DNA of 36,782 bases from SVQP01 sp045658965 (GTDB lineage Bacteria; Bacillota; Clostridia; Oscillospirales; CAG-272): NCBI GenBank assembly GCA_045658965.1, contig JAZOVZ010000102.1:1-36782 (forward strand), given 5' to 3'. Numbering within the stretch: the stretch's first letter is position 1; every line of letters starts with the position of its first letter. Of this stretch, positions 15,394 to 22,229 are shown piece after piece. The notes beneath the pieces are model-generated. The model had not been told where the DNA came from. It ran no database searches and saw nothing but the letters and a program-made list of their open reading frames with translations. The position numbers and the translations under genes are program-made.

Positions 15394-17082
15394 TTATTTC
15401 ACTTCAAACGCAAACAGCCGAAACCGGTCGCATCCGTGGGTCGAGAGGGGCACAAACCGCACGGTCTTGACGCGCCAATCCACCGCATGACGGACAAGTC
15501 TTTGGTGGTTCTCGCCCACCTCGATGCAATATTTTTCACCGCTCTCGCTCTCACCCTCAATGCGGTACGCGTCGATTAAGGTATGCGGCACGTGGTACTT
15601 GGTCTGCACAAGCGGATAATTGCAGGGCATGTTGTCGTACGGGCGGTCGAAATCGCTGTCAAACACCAGCCTGATCTGCTCGATCTCGGTATCCTCTGCA
15701 AAGGTATAGCGCACGCTCTCCCCTGCCGAACCGACCCATGCATTTCCTTCACCGCGATCCTGCCCGTTGCGCACGACCTCGGCACTGCATGCGGCAGCCA
15801 AGCTCAGCGCGGACACCCTGCGGTCAAAGCGCGGCAGCAGGCAATCGTCGTCCATCAAGGTCTGCTGCAAGCGCGCGATATCCACGTCCGAAACGTGACA
15901 GCCTTGCTCGATCGCCTGCGCGATCGCCGTGCCCAAGCCCTGCCCCAGTACGGCGCAGGTTGCCATAACGCGCGAGGAGGAGAGGGCGGCGTGCGTGACG
16001 CTGATATTGCGCCCCGCGAAGGTCAGGTTTTGAATATTTTCCGAGATCATGCAGCGCAGCGGCAGCCCCCAACGCTCGGGCGCGGGGTGATGGATGGTGG
16101 GATACCCATCCTTGTAGTAAAAGCCCGCGGGAAAATGGTCGTCCATGGTCCAGCCCGCATACGCAACCGTATCGGCAAAGCGTCCCTCTGCCTCCACGTC
16201 ATTCTGCGTGACCACGTACTTGCCCACATATCTGCGGCTCTCGCGCTTGCCCGGCAAAAAGCCGATCCATTCCAGCTCCCAGTTTTCCACGCCATGGTCA
16301 CCGCGATTTTTCATATGTTCCCACACGCCGTAGCAAATTTTGAGCAGCTCGTCGCGGCAGCGGTCGGTATCGTGGATGCAATCCCATTCGCCGCCCACCT
16401 CGATCCACCAGAAATTGGAGTTTTTGTGGTGCGATTTGTAGGGCAGATCGGCATCGGTGGGATAGGTATACGCCCACGCGGGGGGCGTGAATTTGACGGG
16501 ATGGTCGGTCTCGCGGATCTGGAGCAGGCAGCTCATGCCCATGGTCTTCTCATCCGCAACCTCGGGCGGAATGCTCTCGCCAAAGTCCGCCTTTGCCTCG
16601 CGCCCGTAGGTATATTTCGCACCGCTCAAGGGAGCTAAGATCGAGTCGCCCGAGCAATCGGCAAAATAGGTTGCGTACACCTCGTGAAAGGTCTCTGCAT
16701 TGGACTGCCAAGCCTTGATTGACACAATGCGGTCGCCATCCATGGTCGCGTCCAGGCAAGAGGTGTTGAGCAGCAGCGTCAGATTGGGCTCAGCCATCGC
16801 CTTTTCGTAAAGCACGCTGTCCCAGATCGGAAATTTCAGCCCGGGATTTTGATAATAATTCTCCAGCATCAGCTCCTCGATGATGCCGCCCTCACGGTTA
16901 TTCTCACCGTTCGCACCGCATACCCACATGCGGATCTCGCTGGACGCGTTACCGCCAAGCACAGGACGATCCTGCAGGAGCACCACGCGCGCGCCGTGTC
17001 TTGCCGCGGCGATGGCACAGCAAAGCCCCGAAAGACCGCCGCCCACCACGCAAAGGTCTGCGGTATAGGTAAGAGTCCTCAT
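15394..17082 (-). CDS. FAD-dependent oxidoreductase (FAD_oxidored family)
   Basis: A 562-residue flavoprotein. The N-terminus holds the dinucleotide-binding VVGGGLSGLCCAIAAARHG motif, ending in an acidic-type VVLLQDRP strand, followed by LGGNASSEIRMWVCGANG, typical of the FAD_oxidored family. FADCSGDSILAPLSGA and FAGRNISVTHAALSSSRVM are the later FAD contacts. The last 100 residues form an unassigned beta-rich domain. Members are found in clostridial carbohydrate regions, but their substrates are largely unknown. AAGGAGGG precedes the start, which lies 10 bases after the MATE gene, so the two are cotranscribed. No signal peptide is present. Confidence 0.88.
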   Translation of the reverse strand: MRTLTYTADLCVVGGGLSGLCCAIAAARHGARVVLLQDRPVLGGNASSEIRMWVCGANGENNREGGIIEELMLENYYQNPGLKFPIWDSVLYEKAMAEPNLTLLLNTSCLDATMDGDRIVSIKAWQSNAETFHEVYATYFADCSGDSILAPLSGAKYTYGREAKADFGESIPPEVADEKTMGMSCLLQIRETDHPVKFTPPAWAYTYPTDADLPYKSHHKNSNFWWIEVGGEWDCIHDTDRCRDELLKICYGVWEHMKNRGDHGVENWELEWIGFLPGKRESRRYVGKYVVTQNDVEAEGRFADTVAYAGWTMDDHFPAGFYYKDGYPTIHHPAPERWGLPLRCMISENIQNLTFAGRNISVTHAALSSSRVMATCAVLGQGLGTAIAQAIEQGCHVSDVDIARLQQTLMDDDCLLPRFDRRVSALSLAAACSAEVVRNGQDRGEGNAWVGSAGESVRYTFAEDTEIEQIRLVFDSDFDRPYDNMPCNYPLVQTKYHVPHTLIDAYRIEGESESGEKYCIEVGENHQRLVRHAVDWRVKTVRFVPLSTHGCDRFRLFAFEVK

Positions 17083-17092
17083 AAAACCCTCC

Positions 17093-18490
17093 TTAATTTT
17101 CTTTGATCAGATTTTTTGCCCAGAAGCCGGATTTGACAAAGAAGAAGCCAAGCGTGCACTTGATCAGCTCCAAAGAGAGCACGATGGCGTACATGGGTAC
17201 GAGAGGAAGAGTAGTAAAATGTCCGATGATAAAAGCGGTAGGCACGCAGACAAGCCACATAAAGCCGCTGTCAAAGGCAAACACGAAGAGTGCCTTGCCG
17301 CCCGAGCGCAGCGTGAAATAGGTTGCGTGCGCAAAGGCGTTAAACGGCAGCATACAGCCCGCAACGCGGATCATTTGCACGGCAAGTGCTCTGGATTCCT
17401 CCGACACCTCGGAGAACATTTGCGGGAACAAGGGGGCGGTGAGTGCCATAGCCGCACCGATCACTGCACATGCGGCGGTGGAGGTAAAGATCAGGCGGGA
17501 GTCGTCCACCTTTGCTCCCTCGATATCACCCGCGCCCAGCTTTTGCCCGACAATAATGGCAACCGAGCTGCCAAGTGCCAGCATGGCGATACCGAACATA
17601 TTGCTCATGGTGCTGGTGATGCCGTACGCGCCCACGGCAACCGTGCCGCGTACCGAATAGCATTGCGCCAGCATTGCCATACCGCCCGACCACAGCACCT
17701 CGTTAAGCAGCAGCGGCACACCCTTGACCATGATCTTGCCGACAAGATCACGCGGCAAAAGCAGCGTACGGTACAGCCCCTTGGCAAAGGGATTCTTGCG
17801 TTTTGTAGTATGCGTATAGATAAACAGCATGCCGAATTCCACGAATCTTGCAAGCGAGGTTGCGATCGCCGCACCCACAACGCCCAATGCGGGGAAACCG
17901 AAATGACCGAAGATGAGCAAGTAGTTGCCCACCAGATTGACAAGCAGCGCGATGCTGCCCGCGATCATGGGCGGAACGGTTTTGCCCGTTTCGCGCAAGG
18001 TGGATGCGTACACCTGCGTCAAGGCGTGCGGGATCATGCAGATCATGATGATGTGCAGGTATTGCAAGCCGTATTCCAGCGTCATTGCCTTGCTTGCCTC
18101 GTCCGTATCGTGCAGATACAGCGAGATCAGCTCTTCCCCGAAAAATCCGAACAGAAAGGCAGCGACCGCAAGCACCGCCCCTGCTGCGTACAGCTTGAAG
18201 CGGAAGGAATTGCGCACGCCCTCGTTGTCCTTGTTGCCGTGGAACTGGGCGGAGAAAATGCCCGCACCCGCCAAAGCACCGAACACGCAGACCACGTAGA
18301 CAAACACGAGCTGGTTGACGATGACAACGGCGTTATACTGCTCGGTGCCTGTATGCCCGATCATGATATTATCGAGCAGTGAAACGAACTCCGTAATGCC
18401 GTTTTGCAGCATAACGGGCAAGGCGACTGCGATCAGCGTTTTATAAAACGCGCGGTCGCCGATAAATTTATTTGGTTTGAGAAGTGACAT
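17093..18490 (-). CDS. MATE-family multidrug/cation exporter
   Basis: A 465-residue integral membrane protein with about 12 hydrophobic segments. The N-terminal half has the MATE pattern ALPVMLQNGITEFVSLLDNIMIG, and the second half repeats a related GxPLLLNEVLWSGGMAML segment. LGxxG-type turns such as FPALGVVGAAIATSLAR are typical of the family, which exports drugs or metabolites in exchange for Na+ or H+. AAGGAGC lies 6 bases before the start, and a perfect sigma-A promoter is just upstream. Cotranscription with the FAD oxidoreductase suggests that the pair handles a shared compound, but this is inference. Confidence 0.93.
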   Translation of the reverse strand: MSLLKPNKFIGDRAFYKTLIAVALPVMLQNGITEFVSLLDNIMIGHTGTEQYNAVVIVNQLVFVYVVCVFGALAGAGIFSAQFHGNKDNEGVRNSFRFKLYAAGAVLAVAAFLFGFFGEELISLYLHDTDEASKAMTLEYGLQYLHIIMICMIPHALTQVYASTLRETGKTVPPMIAGSIALLVNLVGNYLLIFGHFGFPALGVVGAAIATSLARFVEFGMLFIYTHTTKRKNPFAKGLYRTLLLPRDLVGKIMVKGVPLLLNEVLWSGGMAMLAQCYSVRGTVAVGAYGITSTMSNMFGIAMLALGSSVAIIVGQKLGAGDIEGAKVDDSRLIFTSTAACAVIGAAMALTAPLFPQMFSEVSEESRALAVQMIRVAGCMLPFNAFAHATYFTLRSGGKALFVFAFDSGFMWLVCVPTAFIIGHFTTLPLVPMYAIVLSLELIKCTLGFFFVKSGFWAKNLIKEN

Positions 18491-18525
18491 ATTTGCTCCT
18501 TGAAGACATATTCGTACAAAATAAT

Positions 18526-18554
18526 ATTATAGCGTATTCGCGTTCAAATGTCAA
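18526..18554 (-). promoter_or_regulatory. Consensus promoter of the MATE operon, -35 supplied by a repeat end
   Basis: On the minus strand TTGACA (18554-18549), 17 bases, TATAAT (18531-18526): a full consensus match. The TTGACA is the terminal hexamer of the inverted-repeat element at 18549-19310. Confidence 0.85.
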
Positions 18555-19310
18555 GACGGGGGTGACCATACGGTCACCCCCAATCGATGAAAGTTTTTGA
18601 TCGACCTTTTTTCAAAAAGCCGCCACCATGCGGACGACTCCTCTTGAAAAGTTTTGGTCGAGCTTTTTCAAAAGGTCGCAGGCTCCAAGGGCAGCGCCCT
18701 TGGTCGCTCGTCGCAACGAGCGAAACCCTAACTCGCCGTTCTTTTTGGTACTTTTTCTTGCGGCTACATAGCCAAGAAAAAGTACGGAAACAGTTTTCTC
18801 ACATCTCACCCCAACGGACAACCAATCCCAAATGTTTGTAGGGGAGGATATCATCCTCCCGCCAGTATTGGATTCGCGGTATCGACACCCAAAAGGATCT
18901 CCGACATGGTCGCTGGCGGGAGGATAATATCCTCCCCTACAAAAGTTCGTTTCTTACATTGAGGTAATTCTCTCCGTTCTTTTTGAGCAAAGAGGCCCAA
19001 AAAGAACCAAAAACGCCGAGATTATTTCGCGCCTGCGGGCGCGAGGAGGGCTGCGCGCCCTCCACTGCGCCGCCTTTTGAAAAAGGCGGGCGAAAACTTT
19101 TCAAGAGAAGTCGTCCGCATGGTGGCGGCTTTTTGAAAAAGCTCGACCGAAACTTTTCAAGAGGAGCCGTCCGCAGGGTGGCGGCTTTTTGAAAAAGCTC
19201 GACCGAAACTTTTCAAGAGAAGTCGTCCGCATGGTGGCGGCTTTTTGAAAAAGCTCGACCAAAACTTTTCAGCGATTGGGGGTGGCAGTATGGTCACCCC
19301 CGTCTTGACA
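18549..19310. mobile_element. 762-bp palindromic element with 38-bp terminal inverted repeats
   Basis: The ends at 18549-18586 and 19273-19310 are inverted copies matching at 36 of 38 positions; both end in an outward TTGACA. The left end contains a perfect hairpin GGGGGTGACC / GGTCACCCCC. Inside are further inverted blocks: AAAAGCCGCC..GGCGGCTTTTT arms, a GTTCTTTTTG..CAAAAAGAAC hairpin, and TGTAGGGGAGGAT (18837-18863) facing its inverse (18913-18941). No transposase gene is present, so if mobile it is non-autonomous. It fills the gap between the MATE and rimO genes. Related copies lie at 25812-26272 and 34081-34245. Confidence 0.75.
19094..19261. repeat. Three tandem 56-bp units inside the palindromic element
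   Basis: Units start at 19094, 19150 and 19206 and begin AAACTTTTCAAGAG; a truncated fourth starts at 19262. They differ at few positions (AGTCGTCCGCAT versus AGCCGTCCGCAG). The left side of the element has a single inverted counterpart at about 18600-18660, so the right side has been amplified. Confidence 0.85.
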
Positions 19311-19333
19311 ACCTCCCCCGTATATGTTATAAT
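19305..19333 (+). promoter_or_regulatory. Consensus promoter of rimO-pgsA, -35 supplied by a repeat end
   Basis: TTGACA (19305-19310), 17 bases, TATAAT (19328-19333): a full consensus match on the plus strand. The TTGACA is the last six bases of the 762-bp element. Confidence 0.85.
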
Positions 19334-19368
19334 GTAAGTTGGTAAACTATGAAAACGAGGTTACGCAT

Positions 19369-20700
19369 ATGAAAGTCGGTTTTATTTCCCTCGGATGCTG
19401 CAAAAATCAGCTGGATACCGAGGTCATGCTGCATCACGTTGCCGAGGCGGGTTACGAAATTACCCCCGAGGACATTGAGGCAGACGTCATTATTATAAAC
19501 ACCTGCGCCTTTATCGAAAGCGCAAAAAAGGAAGCCATTGACAACATCTTAGACGTGGCGTGGCTCAAGGAGCACCGCGATCTCAAGGCAATCATCGTCA
19601 CCGGCTGCCTTGCCGAGCGTTACGGTGAGCAGATCATCGAGGAAATGCCCGAGGTGGATGCCGTGCTCGGTGTCGGCTCGATCCACAATATCGTAGAAGC
19701 AATTCAGACCGTCACCGCAAAGATCCCTCAAAAATACTTCTCCAAGGAAGATAAAAACACGGTTGCGCTTGGCGGCGACCGCGTGCTGACCACGCCCGAA
19801 TACGCCACCTACTTAAAGATCGGCGAGGGCTGCGACAACCGCTGCGCGTACTGCGCCATCCCCGGCATTCGCGGCAAGTTCCGCTCCAGACCCATCCAGG
19901 AGCTGGTGGAGGAAGCCGTACAGCTGGAGCAGCTGGGCGCACGCGAGATCTCGATCATTGCGCAGGACATCACGCGCTACGGTCTTGACCTCTACGGTGA
20001 ATACGCGCTGGACAAGCTGCTGCGCGCCATTACCGATGCAACCAAGTCGGTACGCCTGCGTCTCTTATACTGCTACCCCGACAAGATCACCGACGCGCTT
20101 GTTGCCGAGATTCGCGACAACGACCGCATTATCAAGTACATCGATATGCCCATTCAGCACATCAGCGACCATATGCTCCGTGCAATGAACCGCCACGGCG
20201 ACAGCGCCATGATCAAGGACGCCATCGCCCGTCTGCGCACCATTCCCGGCATGACGCTGCGTACCACCTTTATCGTGGGCTTCCCCGGTGAGACCGAGCA
20301 GGACTTTATCGAGCTTTGCGAGTTCACCAAAGAGGCACGCTTTGACCGCCTTGGCGTATTCACCTACTCCCGCGAGGAGGACACCCCCGCTTACGACTTC
20401 CCGGATCAGATCGACGAGCAGATCAAGCAGGACAGATACGACATCATCATGAAGGAGCAAATGCTGATCGGTGCAGAGCTCAATGAGCGCAAGATCGGCA
20501 CGGTCGTGCGCGTGCTTTGCGAGGATTACGACCCTGTCAGCGAGACCTGCTACGGCAGAAGCGACGCAGACGCACCCGATATTGACGGCAAGGTCTACTT
20601 CCGCGCCTTCCCCCGCCCCATGCCCGGCTCTTACGTAGACGTGCAGATCTCGGACGTGGTAGACTACGATTTGTTCGGAGAAGCCGTACAAACCAAGTGA
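19369..20700 (+). CDS. rimO: Ribosomal protein S12 methylthiotransferase RimO
   Basis: A 443-residue radical SAM enzyme that adds a methylthio group to an aspartate of ribosomal protein S12. The N-terminal domain holds three Cys for one iron-sulfur cluster (Cys10 in FISLGC, Cys46 in INTCAFIES, Cys80 in TGCLAERY). The radical SAM CxxxCxxC is at 155, 159 and 162 in GCDNRCAYCAIPGIRGKF, a RimO-type signature. A TRAM domain ends the protein. The start at ATG 19369 follows CGAGG; an upstream TTG in frame (19339) lies at the predicted transcription start and is not credible. It leads an operon with pgsA. Confidence 0.95.
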   Translation: MKVGFISLGCCKNQLDTEVMLHHVAEAGYEITPEDIEADVIIINTCAFIESAKKEAIDNILDVAWLKEHRDLKAIIVTGCLAERYGEQIIEEMPEVDAVLGVGSIHNIVEAIQTVTAKIPQKYFSKEDKNTVALGGDRVLTTPEYATYLKIGEGCDNRCAYCAIPGIRGKFRSRPIQELVEEAVQLEQLGAREISIIAQDITRYGLDLYGEYALDKLLRAITDATKSVRLRLLYCYPDKITDALVAEIRDNDRIIKYIDMPIQHISDHMLRAMNRHGDSAMIKDAIARLRTIPGMTLRTTFIVGFPGETEQDFIELCEFTKEARFDRLGVFTYSREEDTPAYDFPDQIDEQIKQDRYDIIMKEQMLIGAELNERKIGTVVRVLCEDYDPVSETCYGRSDADAPDIDGKVYFRAFPRPMPGSYVDVQISDVVDYDLFGEAVQTK

Positions 20701-20708
20701 AAGTGAAG

Positions 20709-20783
20709 TTAGCGTGAAAACTCACACGGTCCGTCTGTTCACTTTGCCATTCACGCTTAAAGCTCAACTTTTAAGTTGAGCTT
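20709..20783. other. Inverted repeats between rimO and pgsA
   Basis: An outer pair AGCGTGAA (20711-20718) / TTCACGCT (20750-20757) and a hairpin AAGCTCAACTT / AAGTTGAGCTT (20760-20783). There is no strong T-tract, so full termination is unlikely; it may process or attenuate the transcript. Confidence 0.4.
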
Positions 20784-20825
20784 CCACAACTAAATTGAGC
20801 CGCCACGGGCGGCATGGAGGCTGTT

Positions 20826-21446
20826 ATGAAAATGAATCTTCCCAACAAGTTAACGCTGCTTAGATTGATCATGGTTCCCTTTTTCATGGTGGCAATGGCG
20901 CTGCCCGAGCTGCTGGAGCTCACCCCTACGGTACACATAGTGTGTAATATCACGGGTGTTGCGCTCTTCATCCTTGCATCGATCACCGACTTTTTGGACG
21001 GCAGCATTGCCCGCAAGCAAGGTCTTGTTACCAATTTCGGCAAGTTCATGGACCCTCTTGCAGACAAGCTGATGGTCATCGGTGCCATGCTCATGATCCT
21101 TTACAAGAGCGATTACGAATTCATTCACCCGCTGTTTATCTGGACCACGGTTGCAGTCATTTTCCGCGAGCTGACCGTGACCGGTATTCGCCTGCTGGCT
21201 GTGCAGGGTGACGGCAAGGTCATTGCCGCAAATATTCTTGGCAAGATCAAGACGGTCTTGCAGATCGTTTGCATCTGCTCGGTCATCATCGAGCCGCTGA
21301 TCTATGCAGGCACGGGGGCTGACGGCTTTATGGCAACCTATATGCCCATTTCCTTTACCACCACCGCGCTGATGCTGGTGTTCACGGTTTGGTCGGGCAT
21401 CAATTACGTCGTAGCCGGCGCGAAATATATCAAAACCAACGATTAA
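20826..21446 (+). CDS. pgsA: CDP-diacylglycerol-glycerol-3-phosphate phosphatidyltransferase
   Basis: A 206-residue membrane enzyme making phosphatidylglycerol phosphate, the committed step to phosphatidylglycerol. The CDP-alcohol phosphatidyltransferase signature is complete: Asp55, Asp58, Gly59, Ala62-Arg63, Gly72, Asp76 and Asp80 in TDFLDGSIARKQGLV and GKFMDPLADK. Several hydrophobic helices surround it. N-terminal LPNKLTLLRLIMVPFF is typical of PgsA. I start at ATG 20826, 5 bases after GGAGG; an ATG at 20814 lies ahead of that site and is unlikely, and ATG 20832 remains possible. It is downstream of rimO, 125 bases apart, with no new promoter seen. Confidence 0.94.
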   Translation: MKMNLPNKLTLLRLIMVPFFMVAMALPELLELTPTVHIVCNITGVALFILASITDFLDGSIARKQGLVTNFGKFMDPLADKLMVIGAMLMILYKSDYEFIHPLFIWTTVAVIFRELTVTGIRLLAVQGDGKVIAANILGKIKTVLQIVCICSVIIEPLIYAGTGADGFMATYMPISFTTTALMLVFTVWSGINYVVAGAKYIKTND

Positions 21447-21453
21447 CCCATAC

Positions 21454-21490
21454 AAAAAGCAGGGGCTGATTCATCAGCCCCTGCATATTA
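21454..21490. terminator. Bidirectional terminator between pgsA and the small protein genes
   Basis: Perfect 12-bp stem GCAGGGGCTGAT / ATCAGCCCCTGC with AT-rich tails on both sides. It serves the convergent pgsA and 62-residue protein genes. Its core resembles the GGGGCTGA terminators at 296-335 and 2382-2416. Confidence 0.85.
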
Positions 21491-21492
21491 TT

Positions 21493-21681
21493 TTATCTTC
21501 TGGCGTTAAACTGCGTGATGCCGTTCTCAAAACTATTATTACTGCCCGCATTGGAAAGATCTCCCGGCGTGATAACGCTTGCGCCGTTCTCATGCGCATT
21601 GTTATACCAGGGTTCTTGCTTTTTCTCTTGCTCTGCTACCTTTTTCTTCTTTTTACCGAAAAGCCTCTTAATAATATTCAT
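21493..21681 (-). CDS. Small basic protein, paralogue 2 (62 residues)
   Basis: The N-terminus MNIIKRLFGKKKKKVAEQEK is shared with the next gene upstream, followed by QEPWYNNAHENG and a Ser/Asn/Gly-rich polar end. The amphipathic, lysine-rich start could bind membrane or nucleic acid, but there is no known domain. GGGAGGG lies 6-7 bases before ATG 21681; the open frame continues upstream but overlaps the neighbouring gene. It lies 26 bases after its paralogue and is probably cotranscribed. I do not recognise the family. Confidence 0.7.
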   Translation of the reverse strand: MNIIKRLFGKKKKKVAEQEKKQEPWYNNAHENGASVITPGDLSNAGSNNSFENGITQFNARR

Positions 21682-21707
21682 TGCGCCCTCCCGTTGTGTA
21701 ATGTGGG

Positions 21708-21881
21708 TCATCTCTCGCGATCCGACAAGCCGATTACAATGCTGTCGGGACTGATATAAGCCTCTTCGTTGGGCGTGCCTGTCTTGGGATCGTAATGATT
21801 GCTTTGGGCATTGAACCAAAGCTCTTGTTTCTCTTGTTCCTTTTCCTTCTTTTTACCGAAAAGCCTTTTGAAAATGTTCAT
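21708..21881 (-). CDS. Small basic protein, paralogue 1 (57 residues)
   Basis: Starts MNIFKRLFGKKKEKEQEK and continues QELWFNAQSNHYDPKTG, aligned with the paralogue over the first 25-30 residues, including the W-[FY]-N word. The remaining acidic and polar part (EEAYISPDSIVIGLSDRER) differs. AGGAGG lies 6 bases before ATG 21881. The pair points to a local gene duplication. The function is unknown. Confidence 0.7.
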   Translation of the reverse strand: MNIFKRLFGKKKEKEQEKQELWFNAQSNHYDPKTGTPNEEAYISPDSIVIGLSDRER

Positions 21882-21912
21882 AAACAACCTCCTGTGTAAT
21901 CTTTTCAATATC

Positions 21913-21941
21913 AGTATACCACACAGGTCACGTCGATACAA
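21913..21941 (-). promoter_or_regulatory. Possible promoter of the small protein pair
   Basis: TTGTAT, 17 bases, TATACT on the minus strand, about 30 bases before the first start codon. The -35 box is weak. Confidence 0.4.
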
Positions 21942-21971
21942 GAGCTTTTGCAAAAAAAGTTGTTGAGATAA

Positions 21972-22092
21972 GGGCGGGCGATCACATATTTCGGCTATGC
22001 CGAAATTCTCGCCCCTACGGCTGTTTTTGTTTGGGTTTTACGTATTAAAACCACAGCGCAGACACTTGTAGGGGCGATCAGTGATCGCCCGC
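21972..22092. repeat. Inverted GCGGGCGATCAC repeat with TGTAGGGG hairpin
   Basis: GCGGGCGATCAC at 21974-21985 is inverted at 22081-22092. An inner pair, CGCCCCTAC (about 22010) and GTAGGGGCG (22068-22076), makes the unit a nested palindrome. The right half is itself a hairpin, GGGCGATCA-GTGATCGCCC. It fills the 348-bp gap between the small proteins and ppdK, with nothing else recognisable. Confidence 0.7.
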
Positions 22093-22172
22093 TCACAGCC
22101 TTTGTTACTCTTTTAGGAACCGGCATCCCAGGCGATCTGTCCCATATCCTCGGCAATCCGTTTTTATAACAC

Positions 22173-22207
22173 ACCGAAAAAGAACCCCGCCGAAATCGGC
22201 GGGGTTC
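22173..22207 (-). terminator. Terminator of ppdK
   Basis: Perfect 12-bp GC-rich stem GAACCCCGCCGA / TCGGCGGGGTTC followed by TTTTT on the minus strand. Confidence 0.9.
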
Positions 22208-22229
22208 TCAATATTGTAATTTTTACAAA

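Noticed and set aside
15234..15579. Small frames in the gap after the Sel1-repeat gene
   Set aside because: They lie in repeat DNA or run into the antisense of the oxidoreductase; no ribosome sites.
18549..19310. Insertion sequence with its own transposase
   Set aside because: No frame inside is longer than about 85 codons or resembles a transposase; it can only be a non-autonomous element.
20759..20783. Full terminator between rimO and pgsA
   Set aside because: The hairpin is good but there is no T-tract, and no new promoter is seen for pgsA.
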